A stretch of DNA of 64,000 bases, taken from positions 24,779 to 88,778 of the forward strand of contig JAJRQO010000019.1 in assembly GCA_024280215.1 (NCBI GenBank). Direction: 5' to 3'. Source of the DNA: Candidatus Zixiibacteriota bacterium. GTDB taxonomy: Bacteria; Zixibacteria; MSB-5A5; GN15; FEB-12. The notes beneath the pieces are model-generated. The model did no database searches. It saw only the letters and a program-made list of their open reading frames with translations, and was not told the DNA's origin. A program made the position numbers and the translations under genes. Every line of letters starts with the position of its first letter. The first letter of the stretch is position 1. This document shows, piece after piece, positions 37,359-45,841 of this stretch.

Positions 37359-39089
37359 TTAGTGAACAATATTGTATTCTTGCATCTTACGCCAGAGAGT
37401 TGTACGACTGACTCCAAGTTCAAATGCAATTCGACGACGATTCTTTGGATACAATTTGAGTAATCGTTCTATCTCTTTTTTACTAACAGCCTCTGGTGTG
37501 GATGCATCTTTTATGAATGATTCATTTCCAATAAAAATCTCTTCAGGTAAATCCTTCCGTTCAATCCGTTCACTCTTTGCTCGTAAAAAAGCATATTCCA
37601 AAGCACCAAACAGTTGTCGGATATTTCCTGGCCAATGATACTGCTTTAAGACATTCATACCTCTTGTAGAAATTGCGGTAATATCTTTGTTATATTTCTG
37701 TCTAAGATAGTTTAATCGGAAATCAATCAGTACTGACAAATCTCCAATCCGTTCGCGAAGTGGTGGAATAATAATTTTAATCACATTTAAACGATAATAT
37801 AAATCAGATCGGAAAACGCCTTTTTCAATCAGCTCTAATAAATTTTGATTCGATGCGGCAATAATGCGAACATTCACTTTTTCAAGCCTGTTAGAACCTA
37901 CTGGTTCAAACTCCTGCTCTTCAAGAACCCGAAGAAGCTTTGACTGCAACGCTGGAGACATATTTTCAACTTCATCTAAGAAAATCGTCCCTTTGTCAGC
38001 TTTTTTAAACTTACCGGCGTAGTTTAAAACCGCACCTGTAAAAGCACCTTTTACATGTCCAAACAATTCTGACTCCAAAAGTGATTCGGTCAATGCCGAA
38101 CAATTTATTTTTACAAATGGTTGACTTTTGCGATGCGAAAGTTTTTGAATCGCTTTTGCAATCAACTCTTTACCAGTACCTGTCTCACCTTTAATTAAGA
38201 TTGGTGCATCAGTCGGAGCCGATTCTTCAACCAATTCTAAAATCTCTTTCATATTATCACTTTTACTAATAATATTGTGATACTCAAAAGCATTTTCAGC
38301 AGATTTTCGTAGAGCGACTGTTTCAGAGACTTTACTCACAACCCCAATGACAGATTCCACTTTTCCTTTGGCATTTTTGTTAACCATAATCGATTTTTCG
38401 TATGGTGTCATTTCTTTACCGATTATCATCCTCTGATGAGCATTAATCACGTTCGTTTTATTTTTGACCGCCCATACCAGTGGACAATCTTCATCACACT
38501 CATCAGAGCAAAGTACATCAGCACATTTATACCCTATCAAATCCTGTGCTGTTTTATTAACAATTTTCAAAAGCTTTTCATTCACCGAGGTTATCACACC
38601 ATCTGGTGTTGCCGTATAATACCCATCACTAATGTCGTCTAAAATAGTATGCAACCGCTCTTTTTCAATCATCAAGGCGGCGTTGGTCTCCTCAAGCGAA
38701 CCGATATACATACCCAGCTGTTTCATATTTCGATACAGTTCAAGCACCCCAATTGTGTTTCCCTCTTTATCGATGATAGGCGAAGCCGAGACACAAAATG
38801 GTCCAGACTTATGTTTTTGACAATGCAAATTATGTTCTGAAAAATCTTCTTGATTATTTATGATATTACGGTGTGGACAACTTTTGTAACAATGGTCAAA
38901 ACCAATCACATCAGTGCATTTTTTTCCGATAAACTCTGATGGATCTTTATCATAAATATCGGCAAAGCGTTTATTGACATACATAATATTAAAATCAATA
39001 TCAATAGCCACCAAACCGTCATAAATAGATTCCGCTATATTATCTAAGACATGTTGATTCTTAATTTTGTTATTCAACTTATCTTCCAC
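37359..39089 (-). CDS. Sigma-54 activator with two cysteine-rich PAS domains
   Basis: The 576-residue protein has two N-terminal PAS domains. The first carries CTDV...CYKSCPHRN...CQKH...FCVSASP. The second has CADVLCSDECDEDCPLVWA. These clusters of spaced cysteines could bind an Fe-S cluster or form redox disulfides. The AAA+ sigma-54 domain (GETGTGKE, GAFTGA, GTIFLDEVE) and a Fis-type HTH (RRIAFELGVSRTTLWRKM) follow. It has no receiver domain, so it senses its signal directly. It is 12 nt after the TorD-like gene and so the last full gene of the Psr-type operon, which it probably controls together with sigma-54. A near-match sigma-54 promoter lies upstream of that operon at 45485-45501. Confidence 0.9.
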   Translation of the reverse strand: MEDKLNNKIKNQHVLDNIAESIYDGLVAIDIDFNIMYVNKRFADIYDKDPSEFIGKKCTDVIGFDHCYKSCPHRNIINNQEDFSEHNLHCQKHKSGPFCVSASPIIDKEGNTIGVLELYRNMKQLGMYIGSLEETNAALMIEKERLHTILDDISDGYYTATPDGVITSVNEKLLKIVNKTAQDLIGYKCADVLCSDECDEDCPLVWAVKNKTNVINAHQRMIIGKEMTPYEKSIMVNKNAKGKVESVIGVVSKVSETVALRKSAENAFEYHNIISKSDNMKEILELVEESAPTDAPILIKGETGTGKELIAKAIQKLSHRKSQPFVKINCSALTESLLESELFGHVKGAFTGAVLNYAGKFKKADKGTIFLDEVENMSPALQSKLLRVLEEQEFEPVGSNRLEKVNVRIIAASNQNLLELIEKGVFRSDLYYRLNVIKIIIPPLRERIGDLSVLIDFRLNYLRQKYNKDITAISTRGMNVLKQYHWPGNIRQLFGALEYAFLRAKSERIERKDLPEEIFIGNESFIKDASTPEAVSKKEIERLLKLYPKNRRRIAFELGVSRTTLWRKMQEYNIVH

Positions 39090-39101
39090 GAAATAAATCC
39101 T

Positions 39102-39620
39102 TTACAACTTTTCTATTTGAACCAATGTTTTATCTATCAGAGCTACTAACTGAACCGCAAGCGGGTCATCAGACCGTTTTAAAATAGCCTCTGTAAACCT
39201 ATTATACCACGGTTTTAAATAAATAGTATAAAAATCTTTTACACCGACGATATCATCTTGTGAAAATTTAAATAATAAAAATTCAAACATCACTTTCAAA
39301 TGATCAGGAGGATAATTTGTCGAGACTTTGTTATCCTTGGCATAATACTTATTCAACTTATCAATATAATTCTCTTTTTCATTACGATTTTCAAGATGTT
39401 CAGTCGCAAGTGGAAAAGCGGGACGCGCATTTTGTGAATTCACAAAAATATCTGTCAAAAGAACCAGCTTCTCATCAGCATATGAAAACTCGGTCGCTTT
39501 TTGCTCAACTTTTCCAAGAGGAGTTTCTCCGAGCCGAATTTGTTCCATCAATTCGTTATTCGGCTCAGAGAAAAGCTTTGCCATAAATTCAAGATTTGTC
39601 TGTAATTGTTCGTTCGTCAT
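39102..39620 (-). CDS. TorD/DmsD-family molybdoenzyme chaperone
   Basis: The 172-residue helical protein contains the PPDHLKVMFEFLLFKF segment, matching the P-DH-x-x-x-(M/L)-E/F-FL signature of TorD/DmsD/NarJ-type chaperones. A later LKPWYNRF segment corresponds to the family's W..RF helix. There is no signal or membrane segment. It is encoded 3 nt after the NrfD-type subunit and directly before the regulator. It should bind the Tat signal of the molybdenum catalytic subunit encoded in the same operon and assist cofactor loading before export. Confidence 0.82.
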   Translation of the reverse strand: MTNEQLQTNLEFMAKLFSEPNNELMEQIRLGETPLGKVEQKATEFSYADEKLVLLTDIFVNSQNARPAFPLATEHLENRNEKENYIDKLNKYYAKDNKVSTNYPPDHLKVMFEFLLFKFSQDDIVGVKDFYTIYLKPWYNRFTEAILKRSDDPLAVQLVALIDKTLVQIEKL

Positions 39621-39623
39621 AAT

Positions 39624-40571
39624 TTATGCTCCAAATGATGATGCCTGTCCTGCGTAAATAAATATATATCGTAATAAAAATCCACCAACTAAAACTAATA
39701 CCGCACTTAAATATCCAAAGAATTTTATATGTGAGCTTTTCTGTTTACGGGCAATTTCAGGTATCAAATCAATCGTTTCAAGTATCAATGGTATAACTAA
39801 GCCTACAAGAACAAACCCATACCAAAAGATATTTGTATATTCTCCACCCAAAATCAAGTCAAGCGATGCCGACTGACTGGCAGTTGAGATTGAATTATGT
39901 AAGATATACGGAACAATAATAAACATTTCTAAAATTATCAAAATAACATCAGCAGAATATAACAATTTCCGTTCATGATGAAAATCTTCTTTTGATTTGT
40001 TTTTTGACATCCAATTAGACGCAAACAACATAACCGCAGTTGCAGTGGAAATTGCCGACACTAAGAAAAGCATCGCCACCATTGGTGTATTCCAAAATGG
40101 ACGGGCGGGAATCGCTCCTAATAAAACTCCCGTATAAATACCAACTGCAACACCAGTAGGAAGACCAATCGCTCCCAAAATACCACGAATCTTCAAACGG
40201 TTTTTTGGAATCGAAAGTTTTAATTTTCCAAGTTTTAGTGTTGAGTATTTTTCTGGTAACCAAAGTATCGCATAGAGCGAAGCAATGATTGAGAAAAACA
40301 TCAACAGCCAACTACCAATCGACATTGGTGACGTCCATTGAATAGTCACAAACAGTTTCCAAAAATACAATGGTCGGTCTAAATCTATAAGTAATAAAAA
40401 TAATCCGATAAACAATGGAAATGGTGCAAAATATGCTCCAAAGGCTGCCAACTGATGTAGCTTTGGATCTCTCAAGTACGCTAAAAATGCGGAGAGAATA
40501 AATACTCCTGCAGATAGCCCACCAAAGTAAAGATAGATAACAACGGGCATACCCCATTCTACTTCATGCAT
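39624..40571 (-). CDS. NrfD/PsrC-type membrane anchor subunit
   Basis: The 315-residue polytopic protein has about eight hydrophobic segments. It opens with EWGMPVVIYLYFGGLSAGVF, the classical NrfD/PsrC start in which the first helix carries the quinone-site residues. LDRPLYFWKLF follows after helix 2. It is the membrane subunit for the Fe-S and molybdenum subunits encoded just upstream (9-nt gap). In PsrC-type enzymes this subunit exchanges electrons with menaquinol and has no haem; none is suggested here. Confidence 0.88.
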   Translation of the reverse strand: MHEVEWGMPVVIYLYFGGLSAGVFILSAFLAYLRDPKLHQLAAFGAYFAPFPLFIGLFLLLIDLDRPLYFWKLFVTIQWTSPMSIGSWLLMFFSIIASLYAILWLPEKYSTLKLGKLKLSIPKNRLKIRGILGAIGLPTGVAVGIYTGVLLGAIPARPFWNTPMVAMLFLVSAISTATAVMLFASNWMSKNKSKEDFHHERKLLYSADVILIILEMFIIVPYILHNSISTASQSASLDLILGGEYTNIFWYGFVLVGLVIPLILETIDLIPEIARKQKSSHIKFFGYLSAVLVLVGGFLLRYIFIYAGQASSFGA

Positions 40572-40580
40572 GACCTGCTC

Positions 40581-41135
40581 CTAATCTATAATGTAATATA
40601 TCCGAGGCTTGGTACCTGTCTCTGGATATTTTACTTCTGTTCTATGAGTTGCGATTTTCAAAGAGATTTCGGATTTTGGATCATTTAAATCTCCAAATGT
40701 CCGAACTTTCCCAGGACATGTTTCTAGACAGGCTGGTTCTCTTCCCTGATAAATACGTTGTGTACAGTACGTACACTTGTCAACAACACCACGCTCTTTG
40801 TCAACATAACGAGCATCATATGGACAGGCCATCATACAGAACCTGCACCCGATACAACTATCATAATTAATTAAGACAATACCATCATCATTTATAAATG
40901 TCGCCCCAGTTGGACAAACACGTTCACAATGAGGATTATCACAATGGTTACACTGGTTTGGTGTAAAGTCGAGTCCTAAGTTCGGATATGTTCCCCTTAC
41001 TTCAGATTCTTCTATCCAATTACGATGCTTGTGGAGTGGTACATTGTTTTCTGCCTGACATGCTATCATACATGCTTTGCAGTTTATGCATCGTGACTGC
41101 TCTATGAGCATACCATATTTTTTTGTTTCACTCAT
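40581..41135 (-). CDS. PsrB/NrfC-type four-cluster Fe-S subunit
   Basis: The 184-residue protein has four ferredoxin clusters: CINCKACMIAC, CNHCDNPHCERVCP, CIGCRFCMMACPYDARY, and CTYCTQRIYQG with CLETCPG. It has no signal peptide; partners of this kind are exported with the Tat-bearing catalytic subunit. Its ATG overlaps the stop of the catalytic gene by 4 nt. It passes electrons between the molybdenum subunit and the NrfD-type anchor. Confidence 0.92.
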   Translation of the reverse strand: MSETKKYGMLIEQSRCINCKACMIACQAENNVPLHKHRNWIEESEVRGTYPNLGLDFTPNQCNHCDNPHCERVCPTGATFINDDGIVLINYDSCIGCRFCMMACPYDARYVDKERGVVDKCTYCTQRIYQGREPACLETCPGKVRTFGDLNDPKSEISLKIATHRTEVKYPETGTKPRIYYIID

Positions 41136-43390
41136 CCTGTTATACCTCCACTTTCAACTCGAGTCTTCCGCTTGTCACCTTGTATCTTTTCAGTATGGAG
41201 GGTTCTTTTAGGAATTATCTGCACAAAATCTTCATGCATGGCAGCGTTGCCTGTTATTTTATCATGATAAGAACCAAGCAAATCAGAACCACGAGCTCCT
41301 TTGTTGTATGCTAAGCTCAACCCTTTAGAGGTATGACCGAATCCATGTGGAATACAAATAACATCCTCATGAACTCGGTCAGTTATATAGACAGGAAGTT
41401 CAACCTCACCATAAGGAGAACGTAAAATAATTGTTTCACCCATTCCAATATCATGTTTTTTAGCAGCGATTGGATTAACATGTGCCATCGAGTGCATACC
41501 AACAGCCATCAACCATTCATTATTTTGAAGTGATGAATGAGTGTAGTTTGCACAGCGAGCTGTTAGCAAAATATAACTACCACTTGGAATATTTTTTGGC
41601 TTTGTATAAATAGGCAATGGGTCATAACCCTTTTCGGCAAACCGTTCTGAGAAAAGTTCTATCTTACCAGTTTTTGTTCGGAAACGATAACCCTCTTTCA
41701 AAGTCTTGCCAAATATCTTACCTTTGTCATCGGAATAAAATCCTCGACGTTTCAGTTCATCCAAATCAATAGGAAGTTCTTCGACCTGTGCATCCAACCA
41801 TTGGTCTATATCAAAATCAAAGTACTCGCCCAAATCAAGTTTACCTGCGAGGTCCTTCATGATGTCAAGATTTGGACGAGTCTCATACATCGGTTCAATA
41901 ACTTTCTGACGAAGTGCCACAACAGGTTCTAAACCTGCAAGTGAATGAAGCGGGTCAGTCCGTTCTAAATAAGTTGCCTCTGGAAGCATCACATCCGATT
42001 CCCAGGCAGTATCATTTGGAATAATATCTATAGACACAATTAGTTCCATCTTTTTCATCATCTCATATGTCTTCTGAGAATTAGGAACCGATTGTAATGG
42101 ATTTTGTTTGTATATCATCCACGCCTTAAGAGGATATGGGTCTTCTCGTAAAGCGTGTTCACGCAATGTCAGATAAACACCATCTCTTCGATTAGCAAGA
42201 GGGAATTCATTTTTGACGTTATCAATACGTTCTGCTTCTGGTTCATCAGGAGGGAATATCAACATTTCGCCTAAACCAATTTTACGAGCAGGAACAACGC
42301 CACCCTCACGGTCCCATGCACCAGAGATAGCATTGACAATTGCTATTGCTCTTCTGAATTGGGTATCATTTTCTGTCCAGCTCCCACGACGTCCAGAATA
42401 AAAGACCGAACGAGGTAAGCTACTCATAAAGTCTTTTCCGACTTTATAAATTGTTTCAACTGGTATACCAGTTTCATGTGCTGCCCATTCAGGAGTATAA
42501 TCTTTTACATGTGCCGCAAGCTTATCAAAACCATGCGTATATTTTTCTACAAATGCTTTATCATATTTATTTTCTTTAATCATCATGTGAATCAACGCAA
42601 GAGCAAAGGCTAAATCAGTACCCGGCTTGATAGGTACCCATAAGTTTGCTTTTGATGCGGTCACGGTAAAACGAGGATCCAAGACAACATGATAATGACC
42701 AGCTGCTTTCCCGTCTATCATATCTATTGTATCAGGAGTCAAGAGTGATTCAAGTCTGTTTGAACCAGCAAATATTACATAGTCAGAATTTTTTAAATCA
42801 AAATGAGGAACCGTGCCAAAAGTATTAAACATAGCATTGTTCACAGATGCCAAACAAAGAGTTGGGTGACGTACCGTATTTGGAGATCCGAATGCTTCGG
42901 CAAAATGCGTGAAATACTCTTCCTGAAATCCTTCTGTTGATGAAAACAGAACCGACTCAGGACCATATTTTTCTTTTATCTCAGTTAATTTATCAGCGAT
43001 GTATGTTAAAGCTTCATCCCATGTTGCCCGTCGCCATTTTCCTTCACCACGTTTACCGACACGAATCATAGGGTATTTTAATCTGTCAGGATCATAGACT
43101 GTCTGAATACCAGCATTACCTTTGGCACATAACATCCCTTTAGACTTAGGATGATCCAATATTGGGTCAAGTTTTCTAATAGTACCATTATTCACTCTGG
43201 CAATCATCCCACATTTGTTAACACAAAGTCCACAATGTGTCCGTATATCACCCGAAAAATTATCAGGCAAATCTTTTATGTCGCTCTCTGCGAAAGCCGA
43301 TGTAAACTTAAACTGGCTGCCTATGATTGCACCAACAACTGAGCAACTGCCAAGTTTCATAAAGCTTCTGCGACCAAATTCATATTTCAT
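41132..43390 (-). CDS. Psr/Phs-type molybdopterin oxidoreductase catalytic subunit
   Basis: I use the ATG at 43390 (MKYEFGRRSFMKLG), which begins a proper twin-arginine signal; extending upstream would run through a GC-rich hairpin. The 752-residue mature form has the cluster site CGLCVNKC...MLCAKG. The molybdenum-ligand region is HPTLCLASVNNAMF, with a cysteine as in polysulfide and thiosulfate reductases. It lacks NapA landmarks. Together with the PsrB- and NrfD-type subunits and a TorD-like chaperone this is a complete Psr/Phs-like respiratory enzyme. Polysulfide, thiosulfate or another sulfur or metalloid oxyanion is the likely substrate; sequence alone does not decide. The C-terminus has an acidic-basic tail (EKIQGDKRKTRVE). 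Confidence 0.85.
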   Translation of the reverse strand: MKYEFGRRSFMKLGSCSVVGAIIGSQFKFTSAFAESDIKDLPDNFSGDIRTHCGLCVNKCGMIARVNNGTIRKLDPILDHPKSKGMLCAKGNAGIQTVYDPDRLKYPMIRVGKRGEGKWRRATWDEALTYIADKLTEIKEKYGPESVLFSSTEGFQEEYFTHFAEAFGSPNTVRHPTLCLASVNNAMFNTFGTVPHFDLKNSDYVIFAGSNRLESLLTPDTIDMIDGKAAGHYHVVLDPRFTVTASKANLWVPIKPGTDLAFALALIHMMIKENKYDKAFVEKYTHGFDKLAAHVKDYTPEWAAHETGIPVETIYKVGKDFMSSLPRSVFYSGRRGSWTENDTQFRRAIAIVNAISGAWDREGGVVPARKIGLGEMLIFPPDEPEAERIDNVKNEFPLANRRDGVYLTLREHALREDPYPLKAWMIYKQNPLQSVPNSQKTYEMMKKMELIVSIDIIPNDTAWESDVMLPEATYLERTDPLHSLAGLEPVVALRQKVIEPMYETRPNLDIMKDLAGKLDLGEYFDFDIDQWLDAQVEELPIDLDELKRRGFYSDDKGKIFGKTLKEGYRFRTKTGKIELFSERFAEKGYDPLPIYTKPKNIPSGSYILLTARCANYTHSSLQNNEWLMAVGMHSMAHVNPIAAKKHDIGMGETIILRSPYGEVELPVYITDRVHEDVICIPHGFGHTSKGLSLAYNKGARGSDLLGSYHDKITGNAAMHEDFVQIIPKRTLHTEKIQGDKRKTRVESGGITG

Positions 43391-43417
43391 AGTTTCAAGC
43401 CTTGTTTCATTTTTAAT

Positions 43418-43444
43418 GTGGATGCCTGCCCGGCAGGCACCCAC
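43418..43444. repeat. GC-rich intercistronic palindrome
   Basis: TGCCTGCC-C-GGCAGGCA is a perfect palindrome at 43423-43439, extended by GTGG/CCAC at 43418-43421 and 43441-43444. It is the most GC-rich point in an AT-rich neighbourhood. It lies 7 nt after the barrel gene stop and 28 nt before the catalytic subunit start. Confidence 0.75.
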
Positions 43445-43451
43445 GGTCACA

Positions 43452-44951
43452 CTAAAAGTCTAAATCAAAGACCATATAGAAGTTTGTAATTTTATCAGGG
43501 AACGCATATCCAAGTCCTGGATTATTGGCAAGTTCAAAATTATCCATAGATGCAGGAGCTATATGCCAACCAGAAAATGCATAATCATAATCATATGCTT
43601 GTAAACCAACACGGATATTGAATTTCTTTTCAATTTTTTGAATATAATATGCTTCAATAACAGAACCACGAGTGGCAAGTTTACTCATAGCAATATCATC
43701 AGCACCATTTGTATAACTGAACCAATGAGCATCACCATGGTTATATTCAATACCAAATTTACCATTTGTAGCTTTAACAGGGAAACGAGCTCCGATGTAA
43801 TATGCCATTCCACTTTCAGAAGTAGAATCATTACCTAACAAACCACCAAAACCATACTGGGATCTTGCCCCAACATCAGGATAAGATTTGTTATAGGCAA
43901 CTGAAGCAAACCAATCAACATTATTATATTCATGTTGATAACAGGCACCAAATAAATCCATATCACCAAGATTTCTTGTTGATGTAACCAACTGTTCGTT
44001 ACCATTTGTTGGATCTGGGAAATTACGAGTATAACCAGTTGAAATATCAGTCATGTCGATAAAACGCATATAACCAAAAGTCAAAAGTGTTTTACCTGGA
44101 AGTTGAGGAATAGATGTTTCAGCACAACCACCAGCAACTTTAGAATCTTTTAATTCAGACACTATAATAGGTCCACCAGTTTCTGGGTTCATACCTGGAA
44201 CATAAGCAGTTTTTACAGCACCACCGCCACCAAATCCAGATTCATAACCTGTTCCATAACAGAATCGGAAAATTGAACCTTCTGGCAAACCTAAAGCATC
44301 GTCAAGATGTAAACCAATCATAACACCATCAATCTCAGCATCAATCATTAAACCACCTGGTGTACCTTGACGAACGCGGTCTTCACGAAGTTCTCTTGGA
44401 GGACCATTAGTTGCTGCCTGACGACCTGCTGTAAAGAAAAATGCTGAGTTAGCAGGTGAATAGGTAAATGCCGCCCGTTCGACCCGAAGAGCATTGTCGG
44501 TTGGGATATTTGTAGCGTTGGCATCATAGGCAACCGTATTTGGGAATCCATTAAAAATTGGAACACCTGAACCACCATATGTTTGATGCATAACCAGACG
44601 ACCAGTAAAATGTAATTGTGGAGATGGTTTCGCATCAATTTTTAAACGTAGTTTCAAGCTCCAGTTTTCTGAATTATTCAATTCAAATGCTGGTTTCGGT
44701 GCAAAAGATCCATCAGGCATCATTTGCATATATGGTTGATATTGGAATTTAATATTATCGTACTTGACCCTGAAATCACCAAAAATTGAAACTTTGTTTT
44801 TTGCTGCTTTTAATTCAAGCTCATCAACACGGTCAAGTAAATCTTCGACATCATCGGCGACTTCATCAGCAACAACAATACTGACACTCATTACAACTGC
44901 TAACATTATGATGCTTAGCATTAGAATTGATTTGTTAAAAAAGTTTTTCAT
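43452..44951 (-). CDS. Outer-membrane beta-barrel, DUF3373/porin-like
   Basis: The 499-residue protein has a signal peptide (about 1-28). A short coiled-coil follows (EVADDVEDLLDRVDELELKAAKN), then alternating amphipathic strands rich in glycine and aromatic residues, ending in FYMVFDLDF with a terminal phenylalanine as barrel proteins do. The early FGDFRVKYD and NWSLKLRLKIDAKPSPQLHFTGRLVM lines resemble DUF3373-type putative porins found near anaerobic respiration genes. It lies 60 nt upstream of the molybdoenzyme gene in the same operon. It may let the substrate into the periplasm. Confidence 0.72.
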   Translation of the reverse strand: MKNFFNKSILMLSIIMLAVVMSVSIVVADEVADDVEDLLDRVDELELKAAKNKVSIFGDFRVKYDNIKFQYQPYMQMMPDGSFAPKPAFELNNSENWSLKLRLKIDAKPSPQLHFTGRLVMHQTYGGSGVPIFNGFPNTVAYDANATNIPTDNALRVERAAFTYSPANSAFFFTAGRQAATNGPPRELREDRVRQGTPGGLMIDAEIDGVMIGLHLDDALGLPEGSIFRFCYGTGYESGFGGGGAVKTAYVPGMNPETGGPIIVSELKDSKVAGGCAETSIPQLPGKTLLTFGYMRFIDMTDISTGYTRNFPDPTNGNEQLVTSTRNLGDMDLFGACYQHEYNNVDWFASVAYNKSYPDVGARSQYGFGGLLGNDSTSESGMAYYIGARFPVKATNGKFGIEYNHGDAHWFSYTNGADDIAMSKLATRGSVIEAYYIQKIEKKFNIRVGLQAYDYDYAFSGWHIAPASMDNFELANNPGLGYAFPDKITNFYMVFDLDF

Positions 44952-45027
44952 AATACCACCCTCAAAGTGATTTATAGTTTAAATTACCCACATGTCTCTG
45001 GTTGATCTGAATCAGCAGCATGGCTTT

Positions 45028-45384
45028 TCAAAAATATTGAATATGAATCAATTGTGTTGCATCAAATTCTGTTGAATATTTAGCACCTTTATAATGCTTA
45101 TCTTTTTTGAATGCTCTTACCCATTGTTTGATAGTTTTGGACATTGGAGTTATTTCTCCGCCATCACCTTTACTACCATGACAGGATTTACAGGTTTTCT
45201 TAAAGAAATACTTCCCTTTTTTGTCGCTTGGTTTCACTTCTTTTTTTACTGATTTTGGAGTATCTACTTTCTTGGCATCATCACCAGCAAATACTTCGTT
45301 CGACACAGCAGTCATTGCGACAAAAGCAAACACTGCTAATGAGAGCAAAATAACGATTGCTTTATAATTTCTTCTTGTTTTCAT
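45028..45384 (-). CDS. Monohaem cytochrome c, C-terminus apparently cut by a frameshift
   Basis: The 118-residue protein has a signal or anchor segment (about 9-33), a lysine-rich linker and one haem site CKSCHGSKGDGG. It ends abruptly at DATQLIHIQYF. A shift by one base in the T5 run at 45030-45034 would continue the chain as LKSHAADSDQPETCG to a stop at 44984. This reads like the natural end of small class-I cytochromes of this kind. The break may be an assembly error, a slippage site or a real truncation. AAAGGAAAG precedes the ATG. It is the first gene of the Psr-type operon and a plausible soluble electron carrier for it. Confidence 0.75.
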   Translation of the reverse strand: MKTRRNYKAIVILLSLAVFAFVAMTAVSNEVFAGDDAKKVDTPKSVKKEVKPSDKKGKYFFKKTCKSCHGSKGDGGEITPMSKTIKQWVRAFKKDKHYKGAKYSTEFDATQLIHIQYF

Positions 45385-45841
45385 GATACTTTCCTTTTTT
45401 ATGTTTCATTATGTTACATTTATTAACTCTTTTAATGTTGTATTCCAACGCCTTACGACATCTTATGTTACACCTACTTATATTAACAAATTATATGCCA
45501 ATCAAACACAAAACCTATCTCATTTTATAGCATTGACTTATAAAGTATACCGAAAACTCTTTAACCAAGCGAAACGTTTCAACGACACATAATTTGCTTA
45601 TAATTCATTATCCACATAGTACTCATTGTGTTATGCGTTTCATCGTTAGCGTTCATTAGCGTTTCACAGCTTAACATGTTTCAAATATTAAGAATGAGAC
45701 AGAAGTAATGTTTCAATATTGTTTAAATTTTTAAGGAAACGTAACTCTTCCACAATTGTGTGGTTTTGATTTGAATTGTAAAATGATGGTGATAAGCTAC
45801 ATTAGGACATGTAGCTTATTGTTTTAGACTATGACTTGAAC
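45385..45841. other. Promoter region of the Psr-type operon with a sigma-54-like site and repeated motifs
   Basis: No gene is visible. On the minus strand TTGGCATATAATTTGTT (45485-45501) has the GG of a sigma-54 -24 box, ten bases, then GT where GC is expected: one mismatch from the consensus. The same stretch contains TATAAT, so a sigma-70 reading is possible. GAAACGTTTC is a perfect palindrome near 45571. TGAAACGC and related AACGCTAA units repeat around 45635-45668. Confidence 0.4.
45792..45819 (-). terminator. Terminator-like hairpin after the conduit operon
   Basis: ATAAGCTACAT (45792-45802) and ATGTAGCTTAT (45809-45819) form a perfect 11-bp stem with a 6-nt loop, 22 nt after the barrel gene stop. 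The following T content is moderate, so termination is likely but not certain. Confidence 0.6.

Noticed and set aside
43391..43450. Longer N-terminus for the Psr-type catalytic subunit starting at 43450
   Set aside because: It would translate through the GC-rich palindrome and bury the twin-arginine signal behind 20 unrelated residues.
45560..45680. Repeated GAAACG/AACGCTAA units as a CRISPR array
   Set aside because: Units are short, unequal and not separated by constant-length spacers; no cas genes in the window.
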